The position numbers and the translations under genes are program-made. From a virus, in IMG/VR virus record IMGVR_UViG_3300037119_000739, positions 1 to 22,143 of that record: a DNA stretch of 22,143 nucleotides; one strand, 5' to 3'. Below the pieces are notes generated by a model, which did no database searches, was not told where the DNA came from, and worked only from the letters and a program-made list of their open reading frames with translations. Positions 8,356-15,556 of this stretch are shown one piece after another. Numbering within the stretch: the first letter of the stretch is position 1; every line of letters begins with the position of its first letter.

Positions 8356-9201
8356 TCAGTAGATGTAAGGCCCGTTTGCACCGGGAACGTTTGCGTTCGT
8401 CGGCCCGACGCCGCCGCCGCCGCTGCCGCGATAGGTGACCGGGTTCAGACTGAAGAGTGACGAGCTGTAGCTGCCACCCGACGGAGCTGAACGTGAGTAA
8501 GGCGACGCCGCCGGAGCAGCCATCGGCGCAGCTCCACCGCCGCCGCTCGACCCGCCGCCGAACATGCTGGCGAGACCGCCACCACCACCGCCGCCCATCA
8601 TCCCGGTCAGCGCGCTGATGCCGCCGGTCACCGCGCCAAGGATGTTCGCGCCGCTCGCGTCCTTGCTGTACTCGTAGTCGCGATAGGCGTCGCCGATGCC
8701 GCGATAGGTGTCCATCGCGTTCGTCGAGAGACGATCAGCGAGACCGGTGCGGATGCCGGCGCGCGCACCCTGCGCCTGCATCCCCCGGGCCGCCTCGGCA
8801 TCAAGCCGGTCGAGGTAGTCGCCCCACTCTTGGTCAGCCGTGCCCTCGGCGAACTTGATGGTGTCGGCGCTGGTGTTGCCGCTGTCGAGCATGCCGCGCG
8901 ACGCCGCGCGCCGGTCGAGCGCGTCGAGCCCCGCCTCCATCATAAAATCGTAGCCGGGAGACTCCTCGAAGCGCTCGCGGGATTTGTCGATGCCCTCCTG
9001 ACCGCCGAGGCCGAGAGCATCGGCATAGAACCGGTTGGCGCGACGACCGGCTTTCGAGTACGGCCTGAAGCCACGCTGCGCTTGCCGGTAGCCCCTCTTC
9101 AGATAACGATCTGCCTTGCGCTCGCCCAAGCGATAATACTTGTCGATGTAGCCCGCGCCGGCTTCTTCGTTGCTGTCACTGAACAGATCGCCGAGTGCCA
9201 T
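8356..9201 (-). CDS. Phage DNA-transfer / ejection protein family member
   Basis: This is a 281-residue protein starting at the ATG at 9201, behind GAGAGGATGAGG. The N-terminal 100 residues are basic and Tyr-rich. The segment FEESPGYDFMMEAGLDALDRRAASRGMLDSGN (about 77-108) matches a pattern shared by many podovirus and siphovirus virion proteins annotated as DNA-transfer proteins: S-P-G-Y, later A-L-D-R-(R/S)-A-A, then G-x-L-x-S-G-N. After a helical middle, residues of about 183-200 are hydrophobic (ILGAVTGGISALTGMMG). The last 80 are Gly/Ser-rich and end GPYIY. By position it corresponds to the first of the three P22-type ejection proteins. Confidence 0.75.
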   Translation of the reverse strand: MALGDLFSDSNEEAGAGYIDKYYRLGERKADRYLKRGYRQAQRGFRPYSKAGRRANRFYADALGLGGQEGIDKSRERFEESPGYDFMMEAGLDALDRRAASRGMLDSGNTSADTIKFAEGTADQEWGDYLDRLDAEAARGMQAQGARAGIRTGLADRLSTNAMDTYRGIGDAYRDYEYSKDASGANILGAVTGGISALTGMMGGGGGGGLASMFGGGSSGGGGAAPMAAPAASPYSRSAPSGGSYSSSLFSLNPVTYRGSGGGGVGPTNANVPGANGPYIY

Positions 9202-9205
9202 CGCC

Positions 9206-9763
9206 TCATCCTCTCGTCAGAATCACGTCGAGCGAGCCGGTGATGTTGCCACCACTGCTCGTGATCGGCACCACGTCAAGCTCGACCCATGTCGTGTGAT
9301 CGGTCACCGCATCGATGCGCCAATCCTGAAAATCGTCATTGCTGTTCGACTGGATGATGATGTGGTCGCCGATCAACACCCTCATCCACAGGCGGCGCAG
9401 ACGACGGCGGACGGGTGGTGTCTCGCCGTCGGTGGTCGAGAGCGCCAGCTTGGTCGCCAGCGCCTGCGTTGCGTTGTTCCAGCGCAGCTCGCCGAGGCCG
9501 GGGTCGGCCATCGTCGCCGAGGCGTCGCGGCCATAGCGCAGGGTGACGGCGAGCGCCGAGGTGCCGATGGCGCGCGAGAGCGACAGCAGCCACTGATACC
9601 AGACCGGAGTCCACAGATGTGTGGAAGGGTCGATCGGCTGCACCGTCGGAGCCGGGATCGGCAAGGCAAAGCCGACGCCGGGCGTGCGGGTGTCATAGGC
9701 ACCGCTTCCCACCCCGGCGAAGAGGCCGGCCGCTGCGCGGCGCTGGGCGGGGGTGTCGACCAT
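9206..9763 (-). CDS. Small beta-rich virion protein, fibre-like
   Basis: This is a 185-residue protein. The ATG at 9763 overlaps the stop of the hydrolase gene as TGATG. An in-frame TTG one codon upstream is less likely. Residues 45-60 (WTPVWYQWLLSLSRAIG) match a short motif common in phage proteins of the W-Y-x-(W/F)-(L/F) type. The segment DPGLGELRWNNATQALATKLAL, then WMRVLIGDHIIIQSNSNDDF, then DAVTDHTTWVELDVVPITSSGG, is a beta-rich pattern I recognise from tail-fibre domains (DPG-x-G-x-(L/V)R-(F/W)-N-N start). A structural role in the tail or fibre is likely. The exact position in the particle is unknown. Confidence 0.7.
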   Translation of the reverse strand: MVDTPAQRRAAAGLFAGVGSGAYDTRTPGVGFALPIPAPTVQPIDPSTHLWTPVWYQWLLSLSRAIGTSALAVTLRYGRDASATMADPGLGELRWNNATQALATKLALSTTDGETPPVRRRLRRLWMRVLIGDHIIIQSNSNDDFQDWRIDAVTDHTTWVELDVVPITSSGGNITGSLDVILTRG

Positions 9764-10998
9764 CAATACAGCTCCCAGTGCGGACGATCCCAGCTCGGCC
9801 CCGACTTGACCCGCGAGCCGAGTTCCTGCCGCGCCCGCTTCATCGCGGCGGTGATCACGTCGTAGTCGGCCGGGTTCGCGTAATTGGCGTTGAACGCCGG
9901 CTGGCCGTTGACCGTCGGGATCAGGTCGAGGGCGCGGCTGTAGCTGCCCTCGGGCTGGATGTGGCGGCTTTTCCGGGTCTTGGTGATGATGCTGCCGGGA
10001 CGGGTGCGACCCTGTGCATAGAGGTAGTCCTGATCGGCCTGTGAGCGCGCCCCGCCACCTTCGCCGACCGAGAGGCCGACGCCCTGCCGGCGCGCGTACT
10101 CTGCAGCGAGGTTCGCGGTCTCGATCAGGCGCGGGTCGACGCCCTCTGCACCGGCCAGCTCGGGCATCGCCTCGGCGAGGTTGCTGCCGGCTGGCGCGCC
10201 TTCGCCACCGGGGCCCTGTGGATAGTCGGTGCCGCCGAACGACCTGTCGTGCATGCCGCCGCCACCGAAGGCCATCGGCACAGCTCCGCGAGCCCGGCCG
10301 CCGTGGCTCTTCATCATGCGCGCGACGTGCTCGGAGATGTTGCCGTTGACGTCGCTGATATTGCGGATGCTGCCGTCAGGCAGCAGCGAGCCGTGGTTGA
10401 CGATCGCGTAGGCGTGCGCGAGGTCCATGCCGGGGCGGTAGCCGCGATCCTTGAAATACTGGACGACCGCCGGCATCTGCTGCTCGAAGGTCATCCCCCG
10501 CTTGAGGCCGTAGCGCTGCTGGTTGGCCTGATCGAACTGGATCAGACCCATGAACGTTCCCTTGCCGGATCCGTCAGCGTTCATCCCGCCCAAGATGTTC
10601 GGATCAAACTTGCCGCCGGTCTCGTAGGAGATGATGGTCGCGAGGTCGCGCGGGTCCATGCCCAGCTCCTGCGCGCCGGCCATCAGCGCAGCTTGCGCGC
10701 CCTCCGACAGCGGTCCGCCGCTCGGCGCGCCGCTGTAGCCATCGCCGTAGGTCTCACCGCCGGGATAACCGCCAGCGCCACCAGACGCCCCGCCGACAGC
10801 CGCTCCCGCTGCCGGCTGGGGGTCAGGCGCGAGGCTGGCGAGACCGCCAGCGATTGCGCTCTGGTAGTTCTGCTGACGGCCACCAGCGCCCCCGGCGCGC
10901 GCCGCCGCCGCCTCCTCTGCCGCCAGCGCCTCAGGCGAGGAAAGCAGCGAGACGCCCGACTGTGGGCGAAGACCAAGTGCGTCAGCGTAGCCAGCCAT
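9763..10998 (-). CDS. Bifunctional virion peptidoglycan hydrolase: lysozyme-like plus M15 peptidase domains
   Basis: This is a 411-residue protein. The frame is open further upstream, but the ATG at 10998 follows AGGTG and lies just after the small membrane-peptide gene, so I use it. Residues 1-95 are Ala/Gly-rich linker. Residues 98-235 resemble a lysozyme/transglycosylase fold, with DLATIISYETGGKFDP giving candidate catalytic Glu126, followed by GLIQF. Residues 285-411 resemble an M15-type L-alanyl-D-glutamate (endolysin-like) peptidase, with ARSQADQDYLYAQGRTRPG, then His346 (SRH), Asp358 (ALDL) and His407 (DRPHWEL). These fit the H-x(n)-D and P-H-W-E zinc-site pattern. No signal peptide is visible. 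It could cut the wall during DNA entry, act as the endolysin, or both. Confidence 0.85.
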   Translation of the reverse strand: MAGYADALGLRPQSGVSLLSSPEALAAEEAAAARAGGAGGRQQNYQSAIAGGLASLAPDPQPAAGAAVGGASGGAGGYPGGETYGDGYSGAPSGGPLSEGAQAALMAGAQELGMDPRDLATIISYETGGKFDPNILGGMNADGSGKGTFMGLIQFDQANQQRYGLKRGMTFEQQMPAVVQYFKDRGYRPGMDLAHAYAIVNHGSLLPDGSIRNISDVNGNISEHVARMMKSHGGRARGAVPMAFGGGGMHDRSFGGTDYPQGPGGEGAPAGSNLAEAMPELAGAEGVDPRLIETANLAAEYARRQGVGLSVGEGGGARSQADQDYLYAQGRTRPGSIITKTRKSRHIQPEGSYSRALDLIPTVNGQPAFNANYANPADYDVITAAMKRARQELGSRVKSGPSWDRPHWELY

Positions 10999-11006
10999 CA
11001 GAGCAC

Positions 11007-11180
11007 CTACAGCGGGAATCGGCCGGTCAGCAGCAGCACGATCAGGATGATCAGGATGACACCGATGACGCCGATGCCGCCATTGCCGAAGCCGTAGCCG
11101 TAGCCGCCGACATGCCCGGTGAAACCACCGATCAGGATCACGATGAGGATGACGAGCAGCACGATGCCGAGTGTGGACAT
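11007..11180 (-). CDS. 57-residue two-helix membrane peptide, DUF3309-like (holin candidate)
   Basis: A short frame from the ATG at 11180 to TAG at 11007-11009. AGGAG lies eight bases before the ATG. The sequence is MSTLGIVLLVILIVILIGGF, then a Gly/Tyr-rich turn (GGYGYGFGNGG), then a second strongly hydrophobic stretch (IGVIGVILIILIVLLL) and the tail TGRFPL. Two transmembrane helices with a short Gly-rich loop match the layout of DUF3309 peptides found across alphaproteobacteria. It ends eight bases before the hydrolase gene. A holin or pinholin role is inferred only from size, topology and neighbour. No pair of alternative starts or other lysis signature is evident. Confidence 0.8.
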   Translation of the reverse strand: MSTLGIVLLVILIVILIGGFTGHVGGYGYGFGNGGIGVIGVILIILIVLLLTGRFPL

Positions 11181-11191
11181 ATCGCGATCTC

Positions 11192-11884
11192 CTATCTGAA
11201 GCCGAAGCCGATGTTGCGACCGTTGCCGCGACCGCCACCACCGCCACCACCACCGCCGCCGCGACCGCCCATGCCGAGGCCAGCGCTGTAGCTACCGGAG
11301 TTCCACGGGTGGCGGGCCGTCGGATACCAGCTGCCGCCGCCGCTGCCGCCGCCACGACCGCCGCTGCCGCTCGGCATCAATCCGCCCAGCGCGTTCCCGT
11401 TGCCGCTGCGAGCTGCGATGATCATGTTGCGCTGACCGGGACGCAACTGACTCAGATCGGTGCCCGGGGCGATTCCTCCCCGGTAGCTTTCGCCCCAATA
11501 GCGGTCGCCATTGCCGCGACCACCACCGCCGCCACCACCACCACCACCACCACCGCCGAAGCCCTTGATGCTGCCGTCGTCGCGCATCTTGGCGAGCCTT
11601 ATCGGATCGAGCGGCGCATCGCCTTGGAACATCGCGTCGAGCGAGGTGCCGGTGGTCGGGATGACGTAGTTCTCGGGCGCTGTCGTGCCGAGCGGGTTCC
11701 AGTTCTTGTTCGGATCCAGATCCTCGGCACCGCCCCAGACCTTGCGCCCGATGGGCCGCCGGCCGCCGCCGCCACGACCGCCGCCAAAGCCACCGGACAT
11801 ATCCACCGGGTTGGGCCCGGTCCCGCGCGTCGCGCTCCCGGGCCCGGTCATCATGCGGTCGTAGTAGCTAAAAATCGGTGCCAT
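11192..11884 (-). CDS. Glycine-rich protein with poly-Gly tracts, unknown function
   Basis: This is a 230-residue protein. The ATG at 11884 is chosen because GGAGG sits eight bases upstream. Another ATG at 11899 lacks this. It overlaps the end of the preceding gene by 17 bases. It begins MAPIFSYYDRMMTGPG. It has one run of 13 glycines and one of 10, plus several GGGRGGGG-type stretches. Between them lie less biased segments (KVWGGAEDLDPNKNWNPLG, IRLAKMRDDGSIKGF, DLSQLRPGQRNMIIAARSG). I do not recognise a family. Codon and base composition match the neighbours, so it looks genuine. The context (virion genes, next to membrane peptide and hydrolase) suggests a structural or disordered virion component. 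Confidence 0.7.
   Translation of the reverse strand: MAPIFSYYDRMMTGPGSATRGTGPNPVDMSGGFGGGRGGGGRRPIGRKVWGGAEDLDPNKNWNPLGTTAPENYVIPTTGTSLDAMFQGDAPLDPIRLAKMRDDGSIKGFGGGGGGGGGGGGGRGNGDRYWGESYRGGIAPGTDLSQLRPGQRNMIIAARSGNGNALGGLMPSGSGGRGGGSGGGSWYPTARHPWNSGSYSAGLGMGGRGGGGGGGGGGRGNGRNIGFGFR
11231..11260. repeat. Triplet microsatellite encoding 10 glycines
   Basis: Ten successive acc/gcc triplets on the plus strand, read as glycine on the minus strand, near the 3' end of the glycine-rich gene. Confidence 0.9.
11519..11557. repeat. Triplet microsatellite encoding 13 glycines
   Basis: Thirteen uninterrupted acc/gcc triplets on the plus strand, mostly acc, read as glycine on the minus strand. The run is bounded by an Arg codon at 11516-11518 and a Phe codon at 11558-11560. 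Such runs are slippage-prone, so length could vary between isolates. Confidence 0.9.
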
Positions 11885-13418
11885 TGCCTTGGCCTCCATT
11901 GACGTTCTTGGCGAGCAGCTCGGCGAGCACGCCGAGGCCGGCGACCGAGTAGATCGGGATCTTGCGAGCCCGTATCAGTTTGGCGACCTGATCCGGTGTG
12001 TAGCCGGTGATCCGCGAGGTCCGCTCGATCGCCTCGTTGACGTCCTGCATCATCGGCTGCTGACTAGTGATGCTCGGATCCTTTTCCGACTTCAGGCCGT
12101 ACCAGATGTTCTCCTGAGCCTCCTCGGGCATGCGATTAGCGATGTCGCTCAGCCGATCGATCTCCATGGTGTTCATGCCGTACCACTCCGGCGAGCCGGG
12201 ACCGCCCGGCTTGAATCCCTGCATCACCTGATCATCGATGACGTTGTAGGTCTTGGTCTTGCCCAAGAACCTTGCGCGAAAATCGAAGCGCTTGGGATTG
12301 CCCTTCGGATCGATCGGCTCGCCGCGCACCGAATACTTGTTTGCCGCCTGCATGTTCGAAGCACCGCCGATCTTGCCGCCACCGACGAAGGTCGGCATCC
12401 GCTTGGATTCCTCCTCCACAGGGAGGCCGCGCTCGCGCTGCAGGTTCACATAGCCGGTGTTGACGAGGTTCTGGCGCGGCGATGACCCGCCCGTGGTCGC
12501 CGCCATCGGTGTGGCGAAGTCCTCGTCGAAACGCCTGAGGCCCTCCTCGCGACCGTAATCTTTGATGTAGTCGTCCTGCCACTGCTTCATGCCGTACCAC
12601 TTGCCAGCGTTCGGCATCGCCGCACCCTTGGCCTCGGCGGCGAGGAGGCGCGCAGAGACCTCTGGGTCTTGCACGATCGCCTGATGTTTCGCGTAGGTCT
12701 CCGCTTTCTTCGGGACGTTCAGCCGGGTCGGCGAGACGTCGGGCAGGCCGTAGCTCGATGGGTCGGCGTAGTCGCGTTCGAGCAGATTGTAGTAGGGCGT
12801 GTAATTGCCGGCATCGATGTCCTTCTGGATCAGCGCTCGCGCCTTGGTCGCGCGCTTGCCCAGATCGGTGATGCCCTTGCCTTCGTAGGTCGTGCCCTTC
12901 TTCGGATCAGTCTTGATGACCGGCGGCCCGGGGTCGGGATAGTCGGTGGTGAGCGCGATGCGGTCCTCGGGTGAGAGGATCTTGTCGATCGCCGGGTCGG
13001 GACCACGACCGGGAACCGGCAACGAGGTCACCTTGCCCTTCGGCTTCGGCACCACCGCCTTCGCCTTCTTCGCCGCCGGCATCGCTGCCATGGCGAAGTC
13101 CATCGGGTTGTCAGCGGCGAAGGTCTGGCTGAGCGTGCCGAGCGGCGTGAACTCCGCGCCCTCTTCGAGCTTCTGCGTCGTGCGCGGATCGAGCCCCATC
13201 CGCATCGCGAGGTTGCCCATGCCCTCGATGATCGAGGGGTCGCGCGGATAGAGACCGGGCGGGCGCTTCCCCTTGCCGCTCGATGCGAGACCGCGCGAGG
13301 TCATGTACTGCTCGCGCAGGCGATCGCGCTCGGCCTTGATCTCGAGCTGGCGCTGCAGCACCGGGTCGATGCCGGCGTCGGAGAAAATCTCGTCGGAGAA
13401 GCTAATAGATCCGGCCAC
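11868..13418 (-). CDS. Virion or cargo protein with a possible DUF7178/HhH-GPD-like region
   Basis: This is a 516-residue protein read from the GTG at 13418, which follows AAGGGGG and overlaps the previous gene by 17 bases. Residues 1-150 are helical and charged, then Pro/Lys-rich. Residues of about 270-485 contain KWYGMKQWQDDYIKDYG (273-289), MAATTGGSSPRQNLVNTGY (305-323), GNPKRFDFRARFLGK with VIDDQVM (373-399) and ITGYTPDQVAKLI (470-482). This series resembles phage domains that I remember as DUF7178, related to helix-hairpin-helix glycosylase folds (A-x-T-S-P, V-D-x-x-M, T-P-x-x-(V/L)). The similarity is from memory and moderate. Residues 489-505 are hydrophobic (IYSVAGLGVLAELLAKN) near a Gly-rich end. 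It is placed among virion genes, so it may be packaged or ejected. Function is unproven. Confidence 0.8.
   Translation of the reverse strand: MAGSISFSDEIFSDAGIDPVLQRQLEIKAERDRLREQYMTSRGLASSGKGKRPPGLYPRDPSIIEGMGNLAMRMGLDPRTTQKLEEGAEFTPLGTLSQTFAADNPMDFAMAAMPAAKKAKAVVPKPKGKVTSLPVPGRGPDPAIDKILSPEDRIALTTDYPDPGPPVIKTDPKKGTTYEGKGITDLGKRATKARALIQKDIDAGNYTPYYNLLERDYADPSSYGLPDVSPTRLNVPKKAETYAKHQAIVQDPEVSARLLAAEAKGAAMPNAGKWYGMKQWQDDYIKDYGREEGLRRFDEDFATPMAATTGGSSPRQNLVNTGYVNLQRERGLPVEEESKRMPTFVGGGKIGGASNMQAANKYSVRGEPIDPKGNPKRFDFRARFLGKTKTYNVIDDQVMQGFKPGGPGSPEWYGMNTMEIDRLSDIANRMPEEAQENIWYGLKSEKDPSITSQQPMMQDVNEAIERTSRITGYTPDQVAKLIRARKIPIYSVAGLGVLAELLAKNVNGGQGNGTDF
11893..11897 (-). promoter_or_regulatory. 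Shine-Dalgarno deciding the start of the Gly-rich gene
   Basis: GGAGG on the minus strand, eight bases before the ATG at 11884 and directly after the alternative ATG at 11899. It supports the shorter protein. Confidence 0.75.
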
Positions 13419-13752
13419 GGGAGCCCCCTTTCCGGTTGAAACCGGTCTTCGGGGATTTCAGTGTCGCGCGGTTGGTCTTCGGGTTGTAGCGATAGGCACT
13501 CTCCGCATGCCCTGACGACGTCGCAGCTCGATCAATAGCGCGGCCAGCCGCACCCATGCGCGAACGCTCGCGACCTTGGGCGGTGAGGTCCATCGAACCG
13601 CGATCAAAGTTCCCGTGCTCGGTGGCCTTAGCGAGAGCAATCTCCGAAGCTTCGGCGTCATCGTAGCCCCGCGTCTTCAGCTGGTCGAACAGCCGATGCA
13701 CGACATTGTTCGCCGGGTCGAGGCTGTCGAAATAGCTGTCCTTCTCAGCCAA
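13402..13752 (-). CDS. 116-residue protein from a TTG start, unknown function
   Basis: No ATG lies near the expected junction, but a TTG at 13752 is preceded by GGAGG with six bases between, and it overlaps the end of the gp10-like gene by eight bases. This gives a protein beginning MAEKDSYFDSLDPANNVVHRL. The first half looks helical (LFDQLKTRGYDDAEASEIALAKATEHGN). The second half is basic, with RSRMGAAGRAIDRAA and a Lys/Arg-rich tail ending RKGGSRGRIY. I do not recognise a family. In P22 this position holds tail needle and other short-tail genes, but length and sequence do not clearly fit the needle gp26. Confidence 0.75.
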   Translation of the reverse strand: MAEKDSYFDSLDPANNVVHRLFDQLKTRGYDDAEASEIALAKATEHGNFDRGSMDLTAQGRERSRMGAAGRAIDRAATSSGHAESAYRYNPKTNRATLKSPKTGFNRKGGSRGRIY

Positions 13753-15199
13753 TGGCCGCCTCCATGTCGCCGGAGAGGAATCCGATGTAGCGCGGGTCGC
13801 TGCACTGAATGCGCCAGACACGCCCGCGCCGGCCGGTGCGGCCGAGGCGGTTGATCGTCACCGCATGGTCGTAGTGACCCTCGCGGCCCAGCTCGCGCAG
13901 GATCGGCCGCGAGAAGGTATTGCCGCCGTCGTCGCTCCAGCTGATCTCCACCCGGGGGTTGGTCTCGGTCGGGTCCGAGCCCTCGACGTCACCCTGACCG
14001 CCGGCAAACAGGAACTGCGCCTTGGGCACGACGATCTTCGCCGGGAACTCGATCATCGGCGCGCTGTCGATGCGATAGACCAGCGGGTCTTCGCCCTCCC
14101 GCTGCTCGCGGGCATCGATCGACCACAGCTCGCTGATGTAGCTGTCGCCGCCGACCCACTGGCCGCCGAAGGCCGCGACCATGTTGCCGCGCAGCCGCCA
14201 GTCGCGCGTCTCGATCTGCCCTTTGAACGAGATCCGCTCATGCCATTGATCGGTCGAGATGTCGTAGACCCAGCAGAAGCGACCGGTGGTCGGCCCGTGG
14301 ATGACGACCAGCGAGTGCCCGGCGACCTGACAGGCAAAGCACTTCACCTCAAGCTTCTCGGCGGTGGTCAGCTGGTGGAGGATGTGGTCGAGGTCGGGCG
14401 GCGAGATCTTCTTCGGCTGGTAGCCGCTGAGCGCGTAGACGAGGCAGTCGTCACCGACGAACACCAGACCGTCGATGAAGCCGGGCTCCCAGCCGGTGAT
14501 CGACCAAGCATTGAGCAGGCCGCGCCCAATCACCGTCGTTCGTGAAAACGGGAAGCCGGTCGGGTTGGCGGTGTTGCTCCAGACCTCGCAGCTCTGTGGC
14601 CCCCACAGGAGCAGGTCTCGATCGCGGACGACGCCACGAAGGAGCCCGTCGGCATAGGCTTCGGCGCGGGTGTAGTTGAGGGCGTTGATGCCGGTGCCGT
14701 TGATGTCGCTGGCAAAGCAACGCCCGTCAGGAGTCGTGAAGAAGAAGTAGCCATCGAGGAAGCACACCGAGTTAGGCGCTGGCAGGTCGGGATCGACCAG
14801 CGCGGTCACCGTTGTCGTGGTGAAAGTGTAGACCTGACCGTCGCCGGTCACGACCACCTTGTCGGCCACAGGGGTCTTGTTGTTGCGCGCGAAGGTCACC
14901 GGGGCCGAGCCGGCGACGATGCCGATGGAGGTTGGCGCACCGCCGGCCGTGACCTTGTACAGCTCGCCCAGCCACGCGACGTAGAGCAGCGCATCCTGCG
15001 GCACGAAGAACGCGCCGCGATAGGGCAGCACGCCGCCGGCCGAGCTGGAGAACCTCTTCAGGCCGGGCGAGCGCCGCGTGACGAACGGAGCTGCCGCGCC
15101 CTCACCGAGCTGCTCGACGAAGGCATTGACCAGCCGGCCAGCGCCTTCCATGCGGCGAACGCCGGGACTGGTCGAGGACGGGAAAGAGATCGCGGCCAT
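13745..15199 (-). CDS. P22 gp10-like packaged-DNA stabilisation protein (tail hub)
   Basis: This is a 484-residue protein, near the length of P22 gp10 (472). It starts at the ATG at 15199, one base after the previous stop. The whole length fits the Phage_stabilise (gp10) family: RLVNAFVEQLGEGAAAPFVTR near the N terminus, repeated beta blades (YTFTTTTVTALVD, FLDGYFFFTTPDGRCF, DRDLLLWGPQSCEVWSNT), later ISTDQWHER and ELWSID, and the typical C-terminal VEISWSDDGGNTFS, RELGREGHYDHAV and RGRVWRIQCSDPRYIG. In P22, gp10 binds the gp4 ring and closes the head-tail channel. The upstream gp4-like gene supports the same job here. Confidence 0.9.
   Translation of the reverse strand: MAAISFPSSTSPGVRRMEGAGRLVNAFVEQLGEGAAAPFVTRRSPGLKRFSSSAGGVLPYRGAFFVPQDALLYVAWLGELYKVTAGGAPTSIGIVAGSAPVTFARNNKTPVADKVVVTGDGQVYTFTTTTVTALVDPDLPAPNSVCFLDGYFFFTTPDGRCFASDINGTGINALNYTRAEAYADGLLRGVVRDRDLLLWGPQSCEVWSNTANPTGFPFSRTTVIGRGLLNAWSITGWEPGFIDGLVFVGDDCLVYALSGYQPKKISPPDLDHILHQLTTAEKLEVKCFACQVAGHSLVVIHGPTTGRFCWVYDISTDQWHERISFKGQIETRDWRLRGNMVAAFGGQWVGGDSYISELWSIDAREQREGEDPLVYRIDSAPMIEFPAKIVVPKAQFLFAGGQGDVEGSDPTETNPRVEISWSDDGGNTFSRPILRELGREGHYDHAVTINRLGRTGRRGRVWRIQCSDPRYIGFLSGDMEAAIG
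13759..13763 (-). promoter_or_regulatory. Shine-Dalgarno supporting a TTG start
   Basis: GGAGG on the minus strand, six bases before the TTG at 13752. It lies within the last codons of the gp10-like gene and is the main support for a 116-residue protein rather than a longer form. Confidence 0.7.
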
Positions 15200-15200
15200 G

Positions 15201-15545
15201 TCAGAAGTAATCCACCGCCAGCGGAGCCCGCGTCGGCGACGCGGCGTTGATCACCTGCAGGTCGTAGACCGCGCGCATCGCTTCGACCCCCTCGACGTTG
15301 AAGTCGAACTTGAGAAAATCAGCGAGCATCACCGCGATGTGCTCGAAGGCGACGAGCGGAATGTCATCAGGGTCATTGACCGTGAAGATGCCGCGCGCCG
15401 ACAGCGAGGCGAGGCATGGCTCGACCGCGCGATCGGCCAGCTCCTGATCCTCGGCGGCGGGGCCTTGCCCGGTCTCGACCGCCTGCAAGATCTCCAGCGC
15501 GCGCTGTACGAGATCGGCTCGGGTTCTGATCGAGGTATTCGCCAT
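15201..15545 (-). CDS. Head-to-tail adaptor, gp4-like (tentative)
   Basis: This is a 114-residue protein. AGGAG lies eight bases before the ATG. It is mostly helical: IRTRADLVQRALEILQAVETG, EDQELADRAVEPCLASLSARG, then FTVNDPDDIPLVAFEHIAVMLADFLKF. Similar small proteins directly before gp10-like genes in P22-like phages are the gp4 tail-accessory/adaptor family, which form a dodecameric ring under the portal. At 114 residues it is shorter than P22 gp4 (166), and the C-terminal arm may be missing. Identification relies on the helical pattern and the gene order, so a different head-completion protein is possible. Confidence 0.7.
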   Translation of the reverse strand: MANTSIRTRADLVQRALEILQAVETGQGPAAEDQELADRAVEPCLASLSARGIFTVNDPDDIPLVAFEHIAVMLADFLKFDFNVEGVEAMRAVYDLQVINAASPTRAPLAVDYF

Positions 15546-15556
15546 CGACGCGGCTC

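Noticed and set aside
7226-8362. 378-codon open frame on the plus strand
   Set aside because: Antisense to the coiled-coil virion gene. It is Leu/Arg-rich with no recognisable motif.
9763-11355. 530-codon form of the hydrolase with an upstream extension
   Set aside because: The extra 119 residues are Ala/Arg/His low complexity, run antisense-like through the membrane-peptide gene, and the inner ATG at 10998 has a ribosome site.
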